A stretch of 64,000 nt of DNA from an uncultured Hyphomicrobiaceae bacterium (GTDB lineage Bacteria; Pseudomonadota; Alphaproteobacteria; Rhizobiales; CAMYJA01): assembly GCA_947258705.1 (NCBI GenBank), contig CAMYJA010000004.1:62001-126000 (forward strand), in the 5' to 3' direction. Shown piece after piece: positions 17,658 to 28,305 of this stretch (position 1 is the first letter of the stretch; every line of letters starts with the position of its first letter). Position numbers and translations under genes: made by a program. The notes beneath the pieces are model-generated. The model did no database searches and had not been told where the DNA came from. It saw only the letters and a program-made list of their open reading frames with translations.

Positions 17658-18828
17658 ATGAGACAGAGCATAAACATCGTGGTTTTCGTTTTAGCGTTGG
17701 CACCATTCGCGCTGGCCGGCCCTTCGCGGCGATGCCAGCGTCCGGGTGGTGAAAAAATCGAAATCGGGGTCGGGTTTCGTCCGCAATAAATATTACGACT
17801 GGAACAAGGTCGCGGAGGCGGTCGCAAAGTCGGACAATGTCGATATCGCTGTCGCTATATTCGGCGCCAATGACCGCCAGTCCATACGCTTGAAAAGAAG
17901 GCTTCATGCGGTGGGGTCGCGCGAATGGCGCGCGGAATACGGGCAGCGGATCGACCGCTTCATGAAAACGCTGAAAAGAAAGAAGATAGCCCTTTACTGG
18001 GTCGGCCTGCCGATCATGCGGAGCAGCAGGGCCAATGAAGCGATGCAGATCATCAATCAGATTGTGCGCGAAAAGGCCTATTTGAACGGCGTTAAATTCA
18101 TCGACACCTGGAACGGCTTTACGGATCAGGAAGGCGGCTACAGTGCGTATGGTCCCGATCTGGCAGGCCGCATCCGCAAGTTGCGGGTTGGGGACGGGGT
18201 GCATTTCACCCTGGCCGGCTACCGCAAACTCGCACATTACGTCGAACGGGAGATCAGACGGGATATTTCCGTGGCAAAGGCGGAGCGGAACATCCCGCTG
18301 GCCGGCGACGTGGCGGAGCAGAGGCGCATTGTGCGCAAGAGAGATCTTCAAAGGGTGGCGCCGCGCAAGGCGTCGCTGCCGAAAGCGGCCGGTAAAAACG
18401 CCGCCCAACAGCGCCGGGCCAATGTCAGAAGGCCGCAACGCCGCGTCACGGCACGCGAATACGGGGCCGACAATTCGAAAGTGGTTATCAAACATTCTCC
18501 GACGGGGGGGCGCTCCGAAGAAAAGGTTATCGAGATTAACAGGCCGCCCATACCGCTGGCGGTGGTCAACCATATCCTTAGCCGGGTCTCAAGCCTCAGG
18601 GCATCGAATGTCGGCGAGTCGGTGATCGGTCATATCGATGGCGGATTGATTGCGATGAGTTCGATTACACCGGTCAGCCGACAGGCAGGCGTGGTGGCCA
18701 AGCGCAATATACCGCTGACGCAAACTCCTTATTACCGCGTGCTCGTCAAGGGCGCGGTGCTGCCGTCAAAACCGGGGCGCGCGGATGATTTCAAATGGAT
18801 CGAGCCGCCGCAAAAACCGTCCGGCTGA
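17658..18828 (+). pseudogene. Damaged SGNH-hydrolase-like gene (DUF459 family)
   Basis: The ATG at 17658 opens a good signal peptide (MRQSINIVVFVLALAPFALA), but that frame stops at 17787-17789. The DUF459 domain continues in the +1 frame, open from about 17695, with an alternative GTG at 17746 giving 360 residues: VVKKSKSGSGFVRNKYYDW, VDIAVAIFGANDRQSIRLK (SGNH block with GAND), IALYWVGLPIMRSSR, and DGVHFTLAGYRKLAHYVERE (Asp/His pair). The block I Gly-Asp-Ser nucleophile expected between the signal peptide and VVKKSK is absent in every frame, so a deletion plus frame change removed it. The remainder could still be translated from GTG 17746 as a cytosolic, catalytically dead protein. A Lys/Arg-rich linker sits at about 180-245 of that product. 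Confidence 0.65.
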
Positions 18829-18840
18829 GATGGCTGCCGT

Positions 18841-20259
18841 TCAGCGCGGCAGGTCGGAGGTTCCCATGAGGAATTTGTCGATGGCATGGGCGGCCTGGCG
18901 CCCTTCGCGAATGGCCCAGACAACAAGCGATTGACCGCGCCGCATATCACCGGCCGAGAAAAACTTGTCGCGCGAACTCATGTAATTCAGCTCATCCGCC
19001 CTGACCTCGCCGCGATCGGTAAGTTCAAGGCCGAGGCTGTCGATCATGTTTTCATGGACCGGGTGGACGAAGCCCATGGCGAGGAAGGCAATATCGGCAT
19101 CGATGGTGAATTCGGTTCCCTCGATTTTCTGGAACTTATCGTCGACACGGACGCAATGAAGGTGTTCGAGCTGTCCATTGCTGCCTGAAAACCGCTCGGT
19201 CATTATGGAGAACTGCCTCTCGGCACCTTCCGCCTGGCTCGAGGAGATTCTGAATTTCTGGGGCCAGTGAGGCCAGACCAGCGCCTTGTTTTCATGTTCA
19301 GGCGGCATCGGCATGATTTCGAGCTGGGCGACGCTGATGGCGCCCTGGCGGAATGACGTGCCGATACAGTCCGAACCGGTATCGCCACCACCGATCACGA
19401 CGACCTTCTTGTCGGTTGCGGTGATGGGCCGGACATCGCCAACGGGCTCGCCGGCGTTTTTGCGGTTTTGCTGCGTCAGGAAATCCATGGCGAAATGCAC
19501 ACCGCTCAGGTCCCGACCTTCGACGGGCAAATCCCGCGGCTTTTCAGAACCGCCGCTCAACAGGATCGCGTCGAACTCAGCTTCCAGATCCAGTGCCGAT
19601 TTGTCGACGCCGATATGGGTATTGCAGTGAAATGAAACGCCTTCTTCCTGCATCTGCCCGACGCGCTGGTCGATGAGTTTCTTGTCCATTTTAAAGTCCG
19701 GGATGCCGTAAGCAAGCAGGCCGCCGGGTTTGGCGTGTTTCTCGAAAACATGGACTTCATGACCGGCACGGGCCAATTGCTGTGCGCTGGCGAGCCCCGC
19801 GGGACCGGCGCCGACGATGGCAACGCGCTTGCCGCTCTTGCGGGTGGGCGGCTGCGGCCTGATCCAGCCCTGCTCCCATCCACGATCGACTATGGCGCAT
19901 TCGATGGTCTTGATGGTGACGGGGATATCTTCGAGGTTCAGGGTGCAGGACTCCTCGCAGGGTGCGGGGCATATGCGCCCGGTGAATTCGGGAAAATTAT
20001 TGGTCGAGTGAAGATTGCGGCAGGCTTCCTCCCAGTCCTCGTTATAGACGAGGTCGTTCCAGTCGGGAATCTGGTTGTTGACGGGGCAGCCATTGTGGCA
20101 ATAGGGAATGCCGCAATCCATGCACCGGGCCGCCTGTGAAATCACCTGATCGCCGGACAGGGGGATGACGAATTCATCGAAATGCCGGATGCGATCCGCC
20201 GCAGGCTTGTAGGTGCGATCCTGCCGCTCGATTTCCAGAAATCCAGTTATTTTACCCAT
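18841..20259 (-). CDS. gltD: Glutamate synthase (NADPH) small subunit
   Basis: 472 residues. The N-terminal [4Fe-4S]-type cysteine region reads [20 protein letters not shown] and [14 protein letters not shown]. Next come the FAD site ([20 protein letters not shown]), a [10 protein letters not shown] loop, the NADPH site ([20 protein letters not shown]) and the C-terminal [20 protein letters not shown]. It feeds electrons from NADPH to GltB for making glutamate from glutamine and 2-oxoglutarate. It lies downstream of gltB on the same strand with 154 bases between, and its length is normal. Confidence 0.97.
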   Translation of the reverse strand: MGKITGFLEIERQDRTYKPAADRIRHFDEFVIPLSGDQVISQAARCMDCGIPYCHNGCPVNNQIPDWNDLVYNEDWEEACRNLHSTNNFPEFTGRICPAPCEESCTLNLEDIPVTIKTIECAIVDRGWEQGWIRPQPPTRKSGKRVAIVGAGPAGLASAQQLARAGHEVHVFEKHAKPGGLLAYGIPDFKMDKKLIDQRVGQMQEEGVSFHCNTHIGVDKSALDLEAEFDAILLSGGSEKPRDLPVEGRDLSGVHFAMDFLTQQNRKNAGEPVGDVRPITATDKKVVVIGGGDTGSDCIGTSFRQGAISVAQLEIMPMPPEHENKALVWPHWPQKFRISSSQAEGAERQFSIMTERFSGSNGQLEHLHCVRVDDKFQKIEGTEFTIDADIAFLAMGFVHPVHENMIDSLGLELTDRGEVRADELNYMSSRDKFFSAGDMRRGQSLVVWAIREGRQAAHAIDKFLMGTSDLPR

Positions 20260-20413
20260 TGTCTTCCAGAATCCCTCTAGATTTCGGCCAGCATGCCCTT
20301 GACATGACGGCGGCGCGCACGGTTGCGTTCATTGCATGTCCGCGACATGACGGTTCAGGTCCCCGTTCCGTTTTCCGCCGGATAGAGGCGCTCTTGTTGC
20401 AATCTGTCATCTT

Positions 20414-23400
20414 TTATTCACCGGCTTCCGGCAGGCCGATTTCAAGCTCGCCAAGCCCCGTCGTGTCGGCAGCCTGATGGCGCTCCATCTCTTCGAGCGC
20501 GCGGCGGTATTCGACCGGCATGACTTTCACGAATTTCGGCAGATAGGTTTCCCAGTCGTTCAATATTTCCCTGGCTTTTGCGGAATTGGTGTAATGCATG
20601 TGTTTTTCGATCAGCTGTTGCAGGCGCTCGGCATCGAAGCGCGTCATGTCACGCATGACGTCGACCAGGCCGTGGGACTCGAGATCACCGCCCTGATGCG
20701 CACGCTGTTCCATGATGTCCTCTTCCGCCTGTATAGGCTCGAGATCGACCATCGCCATATTGCAGCGCCTTTCGAAATCGCCTTCCATGTCGAGGACATA
20801 GGCGATGCCGCCGGACATGCCGGCTGCGAAATTCCGGCCGGTAGCGCCAAGAACAATGACAATTCCGCCAGTCATGTATTCGCAGCCATGATCGCCAACG
20901 CCTTCGACGACGGCGATCGCACCGGAGTTGCGAACGGCGAAGCGTTCACCGGCGATGCCGCGGAAATAGCATTCGCCGCTGATGGCGCCATAGAGCACCG
21001 TATTGCCGACTATCATGCTTTCTTCGGGTACGATCCCGGTTTCAATCGGGGGGCGGACGATCAGGCGGCCGCCCGAAAGACCTTTGCCGACATAGTCATT
21101 ACCCTCGCCGATAAGGTCGAGTGTCACGCCTGAGGAAACCCAGGCGCCAAAGCTTTGCCCCGACGTTCCGCGCAAAGTGATCCATATGGTGTCTTCCGGC
21201 AGGCCGGCATGTCCATAGAGTTTGGCGATACGGCCGGACAGCATGGCGCCGGTGGTGCGGTCGGTGTTGCTGATCTCCATATCAAGCTTCACCGGCTCAT
21301 TGTTGTCGAGGGCGGGTTTGCACAGCTCGATCAGTTTATTGTCGAGCACCCTGTCGAGGCCGTGATCCTGGCGCCCCGAATTAAAGGTGGCGACTTCAGG
21401 CCCCATATCGGGCTTGTGAAAAAGGCGTTCGAAATTCAGTCCGCTGGCCTTCCAATGGGAAATCGCCTTGTCCTTATCGAGATATTGCGTCTCGCCGATC
21501 ATTTCATCGATGGAGCGCACGCCCATTGCAGCCATCAATTTGCGGGCTTCTTCGGCGACGAAGAAGAAATAGTTGATGACATGTTCCGGCTTGCCGCGAA
21601 AACGCTTTCTCAGAACGGGATCCTGGGTGGCGATGCCGACAGGGCAGGTGTTGAGATGGCATTTGCGCATCATCAAACAGCCCGTTGCGATCAATGGCGC
21701 GGTGGCAAACCCATATTCATCGGCTCCGAGAAGCGCTGCGACAACGACATCGCGGCCGGTACGCAGACCGCCATCGACCTGAACGGAAATGCGGCCCCTC
21801 AGGTCGTTCAGGACAAGTGTCTGGTGGGTTTCAGCCAGGCCGATTTCCCACGGGCCGCCGGCATGTTTGATGGAGGTCAGCGGAGAGGCTCCGGTGCCGC
21901 CGTCGTAACCGGCGATGGTGACATGATCCGCGCGCGCTTTCGAAACGCCGGCAGCGACGGTGCCGACACCAAACTCGGCGCCCAGCTTGACGCTGACATC
22001 AGCCTCGGGATTGGTATTTTTTAGATCGAAAATAAGCTGCGCGAGATCTTCAATCGAGTAGATGTCGTGATGGGGAGGCGGGGAAATCAGCCCGACGCCC
22101 TTGGTCGAATGGCGCACTTTCGCGATGACCGCATCAACCTTATGTCCGGGCAGCTGTCCGCCTTCGCCGGGCTTAGCGCCCTGGACCATTTTAATCTGTA
22201 TCATGTCCGCATTGGCCAGATATTCAGTCGTCACGCCGAAGCGGCCGGAAGCGACCTGCTTGATGGATGAGCGCATGCTGTCGCCATTGGGCATGGGGGT
22301 GTAGCGGTCGGCCTGCTCGCCGCCTTCGCCGGTGTTCGATTTTCCGCCGATGCGGTTCATAGCGATGGCGAGGGTGGTGTGGGCCTCACGGCTGATCGAG
22401 CCGAACGACATGGCGCCGGTCGAGAAACGCTTGACGATTTCGCTGGCCGGCTCCACTTCATCGAGCGGCACCGGCTCAAGGCCCATTTCTTCGGCATCTA
22501 TTATGCGGAACATGCCCCTGACGGTGAGCAGCTTTTCATTCTGCCGATTCACCTGGTCTGCGAAAGCCTGATATTTATCGGGGTCTTCTCCGCGAACGGC
22601 GTGCTGTAGGTCGGCGATGGAATCGGGGGTCCACATATGGGCCTCGCCGCGCAGGCGATAGGCGTATTCGCCACCGACATCGAGCATGGATTTCAGTGTC
22701 GGCGCTTCGCCGAATGCGAGGCGATGACGCTCAATGGCTTCGCCGGCAACTTCGGTCAGTCCGATTCCTTCGATGCCGGAATGAGTGCCGGTGAAATATT
22801 TATCGACGAATTGGTTTTGCAGGCCGATGGCGTCGAAAATCTGGGCTCCGCAATAGGACTGATAGGTGGAGATGCCCATTTTGGACATGACCTTCAATAT
22901 GCCCTTGTCGACAGCCTTGACGTAGCGCTTGGTGGCTTCTTCGAGCGTTATTTCCTCCGCCAGGTCGGTCAGGAGCATTTCAATGGTTTCAAAGGCCAGG
23001 TAAGGGTTTATGGCCTCGGCGCCATATCCGGCGAGCGTGCAGAACTGATGAACCTCGTGCGGTTCGCCGCTTTCGACGACAAGGCCCACGGACGTTCTCA
23101 GCCCCGTTTTAATGAGGTGATGATGGGTTGCCGAAGTGGCGAGAAGCGAGGGGATGGGCACGCGGTCGCGGTTCAGACCCCGGTCCGACAGGATGATGAT
23201 GTTAAAGCCGTCATTGACCGTTTTCTCGGCCTCCCTGCACAGGGCGTCGAGTGCTGTCTGCATGCCGTCTGCGCCTTCGTTCACCGGATAGGTGATGTCC
23301 AGAGTCCGGGTACGGAAGTCGTTGTCGGCGATTTCACCGATGGCACGGATTTTTTCTATGCCCGCATTCGACAATATCGGCTGTCCGGCCTCCAACCGCT

Positions 23401-25111
23401 TCAGGGTTGAATGACCTTTCCGGTCAAGGAGGTTCGGCCGCGGACCTATGAATGTGACCAGCGACATGACCAGCTCTTCACGAATGGGGTCGATCGGCGG
23501 ATTGGTCACCTGGGCGAAGTTCTGCTTGAAATAGGTGTGCAGCAGTTTCGGCTTGTCGGAGAGGGCCGAAATGGGCGTATCGGTGCCCATGGATCCGATC
23601 GGATCCTGGCCGGACTCAGCCATGGGCATCATGAAAAATTTTAAACTCTCCTGGGTGTAGCCGAAGGCCTGCTGGCGGTCGAGCAGGGGAATGTCCGACC
23701 GAGGCGCGCTGGTTTTTGCCTCGGGCAGCTCGCGAAGGAGGATCTGTCCGCGTTCCAGCCACTCGTTATAGGGATGGGCGCCGGACAGGTCGGCCTTGAG
23801 TTCCTCGTCGGAAACGATGCGACCCTTCTCAAGGTCGATGAGCAGCATTTTGCCCGGCTGCAGACGCCATTTCCGGATGATGTTTTCTTCCTTCCAGGGC
23901 AGGACGCCCATTTCGGAGGCGAGAACGGCGACGTCGTCGGAGGTGACGAAATAGCGGGCCGGGCGCAGGCCGTTTCGGTCGAGCGTGGCGCCTATCTGAC
24001 GGCCGTCGGTGAAGGCGACCGCGGCGGGGCCGTCCCATGGCTCCATGAGCGCGGCGTGATATTCGTAGAATGCCCGCCTCTGGTCGTCCATCAGCGGATT
24101 GCCGGCCCAGGCTTCGGGGATCAGCAGCATCATGGCGTGGGCCATGGAATAACCGCCGCGGACCAGAAGCTCGAGGGCGTTATCGAAACAGGCGGAATCG
24201 GACTGACCTTCAGGGATCAGGGGCCAGAGCTTTTTCAGATCGTCGCCGATGATGCCGGACCGCATGGATGCCTGGCGGGCCGCCATCCAGTTGACATTGC
24301 CGCGCACGGTGTTGATTTCACCATTGTGGCAGATCATCCGGAACGGCTGGGAAAGCCCCCAGGTCGGGAATGTGTTGGTGGAAAAACGCTGATGAACAAG
24401 CGCGAGCGCCGACACCATGCGCGGATCCTTGAGGTCACGGAAATAATCGCCGAGCTGGGTGGCGAGCAGCATGCCCTTGTAAAGGAGCGTTCGTGCGGAC
24501 ATGGAGGGAATGTAGAAAAATTCCGAGCCCGGCGGCTGCTCGTTGAGAATGCGCAACTCGATGACGCGGCGGATGATGAAAAGCCTGAGCTCGAACTCAT
24601 CCTCTGTCATGCCGTCGGCGCGTGCGATAAAGACCTGTTCGTGATGGGGCTCGGTCGGTTTGACGGAATAGCCGAGGTCGGCGTTGTCGACGGGTACGTC
24701 GCGCCAGCAAATCACGGATTGACCGTGAGCGGTTATTTCGTCTTCGACGATTTTTTTTATGTGCGCGCGGGCGGTTTCGTCTTTCGGCAGAAAGAGCGGC
24801 GTGACGCTGTAGGCTCCGGCTTCGGGGAGGTCGATATTTTTTTCAACCGCCACGGCGCGAAGGAACGCATCGGGCATCTGGATGAGAATGCCGCAGCCAT
24901 CGCCGGCCTTGGGGTCGGCCCCGACAGCACCTCGGTGTTCAAGGTTGCAGAGAATGCCCAGACCTTTTTCAATGATGTCGTGGCTTTTGCGGTTTTTCAT
25001 CTGAACGACAAAACCGATGCCGCAGGCATCGTGTTCATGTTCAGGCGTATAAAGACCCTGGGCTTCAGGACGTCCTGCAATCGCAACCCGATGGTTCTCA
25101 GAAGAGCTCAA
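20414..25111 (-). CDS. gltB: Glutamate synthase large subunit
   Basis: 1565 residues. A short propeptide precedes Cys30 ([20 protein letters not shown]), the N-terminal nucleophile of the class II glutamine amidotransferase domain (to about 430). The central domain and the FMN/Fe-S synthase domain follow ([60 protein letters not shown] with the 3Fe-4S cysteines). The GXGXG beta-helix domain ends it ([40 protein letters not shown]). It makes two glutamates per glutamine with 2-oxoglutarate. The coding strand is the minus strand; the long plus-strand frame opposite is a shadow. Confidence 0.98.
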   Translation of the reverse strand: MSSSENHRVAIAGRPEAQGLYTPEHEHDACGIGFVVQMKNRKSHDIIEKGLGILCNLEHRGAVGADPKAGDGCGILIQMPDAFLRAVAVEKNIDLPEAGAYSVTPLFLPKDETARAHIKKIVEDEITAHGQSVICWRDVPVDNADLGYSVKPTEPHHEQVFIARADGMTEDEFELRLFIIRRVIELRILNEQPPGSEFFYIPSMSARTLLYKGMLLATQLGDYFRDLKDPRMVSALALVHQRFSTNTFPTWGLSQPFRMICHNGEINTVRGNVNWMAARQASMRSGIIGDDLKKLWPLIPEGQSDSACFDNALELLVRGGYSMAHAMMLLIPEAWAGNPLMDDQRRAFYEYHAALMEPWDGPAAVAFTDGRQIGATLDRNGLRPARYFVTSDDVAVLASEMGVLPWKEENIIRKWRLQPGKMLLIDLEKGRIVSDEELKADLSGAHPYNEWLERGQILLRELPEAKTSAPRSDIPLLDRQQAFGYTQESLKFFMMPMAESGQDPIGSMGTDTPISALSDKPKLLHTYFKQNFAQVTNPPIDPIREELVMSLVTFIGPRPNLLDRKGHSTLKRLEAGQPILSNAGIEKIRAIGEIADNDFRTRTLDITYPVNEGADGMQTALDALCREAEKTVNDGFNIIILSDRGLNRDRVPIPSLLATSATHHHLIKTGLRTSVGLVVESGEPHEVHQFCTLAGYGAEAINPYLAFETIEMLLTDLAEEITLEEATKRYVKAVDKGILKVMSKMGISTYQSYCGAQIFDAIGLQNQFVDKYFTGTHSGIEGIGLTEVAGEAIERHRLAFGEAPTLKSMLDVGGEYAYRLRGEAHMWTPDSIADLQHAVRGEDPDKYQAFADQVNRQNEKLLTVRGMFRIIDAEEMGLEPVPLDEVEPASEIVKRFSTGAMSFGSISREAHTTLAIAMNRIGGKSNTGEGGEQADRYTPMPNGDSMRSSIKQVASGRFGVTTEYLANADMIQIKMVQGAKPGEGGQLPGHKVDAVIAKVRHSTKGVGLISPPPHHDIYSIEDLAQLIFDLKNTNPEADVSVKLGAEFGVGTVAAGVSKARADHVTIAGYDGGTGASPLTSIKHAGGPWEIGLAETHQTLVLNDLRGRISVQVDGGLRTGRDVVVAALLGADEYGFATAPLIATGCLMMRKCHLNTCPVGIATQDPVLRKRFRGKPEHVINYFFFVAEEARKLMAAMGVRSIDEMIGETQYLDKDKAISHWKASGLNFERLFHKPDMGPEVATFNSGRQDHGLDRVLDNKLIELCKPALDNNEPVKLDMEISNTDRTTGAMLSGRIAKLYGHAGLPEDTIWITLRGTSGQSFGAWVSSGVTLDLIGEGNDYVGKGLSGGRLIVRPPIETGIVPEESMIVGNTVLYGAISGECYFRGIAGERFAVRNSGAIAVVEGVGDHGCEYMTGGIVIVLGATGRNFAAGMSGGIAYVLDMEGDFERRCNMAMVDLEPIQAEEDIMEQRAHQGGDLESHGLVDVMRDMTRFDAERLQQLIEKHMHYTNSAKAREILNDWETYLPKFVKVMPVEYRRALEEMERHQAADTTGLGELEIGLPEAGE

Positions 25112-25773
25112 ACCTTACCTCATCTCATCAATAATCAATCAGGTTCAGACCGATCCCGATCATAATTCAAGCACTGGCCTTGATCATGCGCACTCCGAGA
25201 GGCCGTTTGAAGTGACGGTGTCCCCACAATCATGCCTCGGCGGGTTCCCGCTTGCGGCATTGCAATCGACACTCAATAGAACGGCAAACTCAACGGCTGA
25301 CGATCAAGGCGTTTGCTATGATAAATTCTGCACTTGTCTTTGCGGTCGCATGAGGCCGGGTCGTTTTCAAATTGTACCGCTTTTCGGCCGATATGCGTAC
25401 GCGCCAGAAAAATGCCCGCCTCACGCCAAGTTGGAGCAGGTCATCTCTCCCAGACTATTATTTCCTCACCTAAAGGTCAGCTTTGCTGTCCTATTTATTT
25501 CGGCAAAGTGCCAGATTTTGCCGGTCGAGACAAGTTTTTGTCCGTGAAAATTCATATTTCTATGTTGCCGGTTAACCCGTAAAGCGCCGGAAACCTCGAT
25601 TTTCGTGGGTTGATCGGGCGAATGAGCCCGTATTGCATGTAAATTCCTGCTCACGAACAGGTGAGTGCACTTTTTTGGGCTTATTTGTATACTATCTAGT
25701 GTTGGAGCGTCGGTTTAAACGTTTGTCAGGTCATGCCGACGTCGCACATCAAACCAGTTGATATGAGGATTTT
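25112..25773. other. Gene-free stretch upstream of gltB and the bufferin operon
   Basis: This 662-base divergent spacer holds the gltB and bufA promoter regions. A TATACT at 25688-25693 resembles a -10 element for bufA but no convincing -35 pairs with it. I see no conserved RNA, no protein with recognisable composition and no clear repeat. Frames of 60-110 codons here lack ribosome sites and family features. Confidence 0.5.
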
Positions 25774-26079
25774 ATGGAAAACAGTGTAAAAAAGACTTCT
25801 GCTCTCGTCGTTGCCGGTGCTTTCGCGGCGGCCGCCGGCATGGCAGGTTCTGCCGATACGGCTTCGGCGGCGAAGGAAGGTTTTGAAAAATGCTACGGCA
25901 TTTCCAAGGCCGGTCAGAACGATTGCGCCGCAGCCGGCGGGCAGTCATGCGCCGGCACTTCGACGGTGGATTATGACGGTGAAGCCTGGAAATATGTAAA
26001 GACAGGCACATGCACCGCGATGGAAACACCGAAGGGCAAGGGCAGCCTCGAGGCCATTAAAGCCGAAAAGAAAGGCTAA
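25774..26079 (+). CDS. bufA: Bufferin precursor peptide (DUF2282, BufA-type)
   Basis: 101 residues. A signal peptide ([20 protein letters not shown], cleavage near TASAA) precedes a short mature peptide with four cysteines in the DUF2282 pattern: [44 protein letters not shown]. In characterised bufferins, MNIO enzymes convert such cysteines to thiooxazole-type groups that bind copper, and the peptide is exported to the periplasm. Here the modifying enzyme (DUF692) and its partner (DUF2063) follow directly. A 9-bp hairpin after the stop probably raises precursor over enzyme levels. All four cysteines and the KAGQNDCA box are intact. Confidence 0.92.
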   Translation: MENSVKKTSALVVAGAFAAAAGMAGSADTASAAKEGFEKCYGISKAGQNDCAAAGGQSCAGTSTVDYDGEAWKYVKTGTCTAMETPKGKGSLEAIKAEKKG

Positions 26080-26109
26080 GCCAGGCGTTCGCCACAGCGC
26101 GAAGCTTTC

Positions 26110-26131
26110 GGCATCGCCGCCAGGCGATGCC
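26110..26131 (+). promoter_or_regulatory. Intercistronic hairpin between bufA and bufB
   Basis: GGCATCGCC, loop GCCA, GGCGATGCC: a perfect 9-bp stem with a four-base loop and no following T run. It is likely an mRNA-stabilising or partial-termination element giving more precursor than enzyme. Role inferred. Confidence 0.55.
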
Positions 26132-26181
26132 GCACAAGGTCAGGCAAGCCTTTGAACAAGAACCAGCCTTTGGACAATAAA

Positions 26182-27060
26182 ATGACAGATATTTCCAGCT
26201 GGTTGGAAAAACCGATCCCGGCACGCGCCGGGGTCGGTCTCAAGCCTGAGCATTTTGCTGCTATACTCGAGACTTTGCCCGATATCGGCTGGTTCGAGGT
26301 GCACGCTGAAAACTATATGGGTGCCGGCGGTCCGCCGCATCATTATCTCTCCCGGATACGAGAACATTACCCCTTGTCCGTGCACGGTGTCGGATTGTCG
26401 ATCGGCGGCGAGGGCCGGCTCGATACCGATCATCTGGCGCGGGTGAAAAAAGTGGTCGACCGTTACCAGCCCGGATTGTTTTCCGAGCATCTCGCATGGT
26501 CGAGTCATGACGACGTGTTTTACAACGATCTTCTGCCATTGCCTTATAATGAGGAAACTCTTGCCACTGTCGTCGCGCATATCGACCAGGTGCAGGATGC
26601 GATCGGACGGCAGATGCTGCTCGAAAATCCGGCGACCTATGTGGTTTACAAGTCGAGCGATATGGAGGAGGTCGATTTTCTCCGGGAAGTTGTCGCCCGG
26701 ACCGGATGCGGACTTCTCCTCGACGTGAACAATGTGTTCGTTGCCGGGACCAATCACGATTATTCGCCCCAAGCCTATCTGGATGCGTTTCCCATGGAGC
26801 ATGTGGGCGAGATCCATCTGGCGGGGCACGCGGAGAGCGTGGACGATGCCGGCAAAGCGGTTCTTATAGATGCTCATGACCGCGCACTTGTCGATCAGGT
26901 GTGGGCGCTTTTTGAGCGGGTCGTCTCAAAAGGCGTGCGGGTGCCGACGCTGATCGAGTGGGACAATGACGTACCGGAATGGGAGCGGCTTTTCGAGGAA
27001 GCCAAAAAGGCCGACAAAATTCTCGAGGCCGCGCATCGCGATGTCGCCATTGCCGTCTGA
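26182..27060 (+). CDS. bufB: Multinuclear iron oxidase (MNIO, DUF692), bufferin-modifying enzyme
   Basis: 292 residues from ATG 26182; a TTG at 26152 would add ten. It is a TIM-barrel of the DUF692 family: [111 protein letters not shown] and [10 protein letters not shown]. The conserved His, Glu, Asp and Asn of these blocks form the di/tri-iron site in MNIO enzymes. It would oxidise the bufA cysteines in the cytosol before export. It sits between the precursor and the DUF2063 partner, the standard order. Confidence 0.93.
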   Translation: MTDISSWLEKPIPARAGVGLKPEHFAAILETLPDIGWFEVHAENYMGAGGPPHHYLSRIREHYPLSVHGVGLSIGGEGRLDTDHLARVKKVVDRYQPGLFSEHLAWSSHDDVFYNDLLPLPYNEETLATVVAHIDQVQDAIGRQMLLENPATYVVYKSSDMEEVDFLREVVARTGCGLLLDVNNVFVAGTNHDYSPQAYLDAFPMEHVGEIHLAGHAESVDDAGKAVLIDAHDRALVDQVWALFERVVSKGVRVPTLIEWDNDVPEWERLFEEAKKADKILEAAHRDVAIAV

Positions 27061-27811
27061 TATGGAAGAATCCTTCGCCAGGTCGCTGCTCGATCAGGAG
27101 GGCGTGGTTCCCGACGGTCTGACGAGCTATTCGGAGCCGGTGCCGCAGACGCGATTCAATATTTACCGGAATAATGTACATGTCAGCCTGATCGACATGA
27201 TGGCTGCGAAATTTCCCGTCGTCCTCAAACTGGTCGGGGAGGAATTTTTCCGTGGACTGGCGCGGGTTTACATTCGCGCCGAGCCACCGAAATCAGCTTT
27301 GACACTGGAATACGGGGCGGGATTTCCAGGCTTTCTCGAAGATTTCGAGCATGTTCAGGATGTGCCCTATCTGGCGGATGTCGCGCGGCTCGAATGGTTG
27401 CGCCTGGAGGCCTATAACGCGGCGGACCGGGAGCCGCTTTCGCCGGAAGAGCTGGCCCTGATCGATCACGACCGGCTTGGCGAGACGCGATTTCAACTTC
27501 ACCCCTCGCTCAGGACCCTGCGCTCCGATTATCCCGTGATGTCGATTTGGGAGGCCAATATGCAGGATGGGGACCTCTCGGAGATCGATATGGCGGGCGG
27601 CGGCGAAGAGGTGCTGATTGTGCGCCCGGGACTCGATGTCGAAATTTTGAAGATGCCTTCAGCGAGTTGTGATTTTGTCCGCGACCTCGGCTCTGGTATA
27701 TCTCTTCATGAAGCCAATGCGCGGGCACTGGACGCCAATGAAGGATTTGATCTGCAACTTGTCCTCAGCGGCCTGATACGGTGCGGCGTGTTTACCGGCT
27801 TCTCGAACTAG
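27041..27811 (+). CDS. bufC: DUF2063 bufferin partner protein (BufC-type, putative DNA-binding fold)
   Basis: 256 residues from ATG 27041, overlapping bufB by 20 bases; ATG 27062 is an alternative. The N-terminal DUF2063 domain is visible as [24 protein letters not shown] (about residues 38-61), [13 protein letters not shown] and [20 protein letters not shown] (about 112-131). The C-terminal half ([20 protein letters not shown]) matches the HvfC/BufC layout. Proteins of this family bind the MNIO enzyme and present the precursor peptide; the DNA-binding label in databases is historical. Translational coupling to bufB fits a complex. Confidence 0.88.
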   Translation: MSPLPSDMEESFARSLLDQEGVVPDGLTSYSEPVPQTRFNIYRNNVHVSLIDMMAAKFPVVLKLVGEEFFRGLARVYIRAEPPKSALTLEYGAGFPGFLEDFEHVQDVPYLADVARLEWLRLEAYNAADREPLSPEELALIDHDRLGETRFQLHPSLRTLRSDYPVMSIWEANMQDGDLSEIDMAGGGEEVLIVRPGLDVEILKMPSASCDFVRDLGSGISLHEANARALDANEGFDLQLVLSGLIRCGVFTGFSN

Positions 27812-27849
27812 TTGTTTCAGGACCAATATTTTAAGGGGACGGGCGCCGC

Positions 27850-28287
27850 ATGGTTAAACTCATTACATTTTTTGTCAGATTATTCGAAAAGATTCCAGAC
27901 GATCTGATTGCGATCATGGCACGTTTCGCCGTTGGGCTGGTGTTCTTCAAGGCGGGGCTCACCAAGATCGAGGGTTTCGCGCTCAAGCCAAGCACGTTTT
28001 TTCTGTTTGAAAGCGAATATACGGTGCCGTTGCTGCCGCCGGTCGTGGCCGCTTATCTGGGCACGATATCGGAGCTGCTTCTGCCAATCGCCCTATGGGT
28101 CGGATTTGGCGCGCGCTTCGCCGCACTGGCCTTGCTGGTGATGACGGCGGTCATTCAGATTTTCAACTATCCGAACGCTTACGGCATTCATGCACTCTGG
28201 AGCGTCGCGCTTTTGTATATTCTGATCAAGGGCCCCGGGCTTCTGTCAATCGATCATTTGTTGCGCAAAAAATACATGTCCAACTGA
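27850..28287 (+). CDS. DoxX-family membrane protein of the bufferin operon
   Basis: 145 residues with four membrane segments (LIAIMARFAVGLVFFKAGLT, LLPPVVAAYLGTISELLLPI, FGARFAALALLVMTAVIQIF, HALWSVALLYILIKGPGLLS) and the DoxX opening. Bufferin and related MNIO operons often end with a DoxX protein of unknown exact role, possibly redox coupling at the inner membrane. The start is 38 bases after bufC. Confidence 0.9.
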   Translation: MVKLITFFVRLFEKIPDDLIAIMARFAVGLVFFKAGLTKIEGFALKPSTFFLFESEYTVPLLPPVVAAYLGTISELLLPIALWVGFGARFAALALLVMTAVIQIFNYPNAYGIHALWSVALLYILIKGPGLLSIDHLLRKKYMSN

Positions 28288-28305
28288 TGACAGCTTGAGC
28301 GGCCA

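Noticed and set aside
23774-25165. 463-codon plus-strand frame opposite gltB
   Set aside because: It is the antisense of a well-conserved gltB with no ribosome site or family features; high G+C removes stops in the shadow frame.
25212-25547. 111-codon frame upstream of the bufferin operon
   Set aside because: No ribosome site, odd Cys/Pro-rich composition and no family likeness; treated as promoter DNA.
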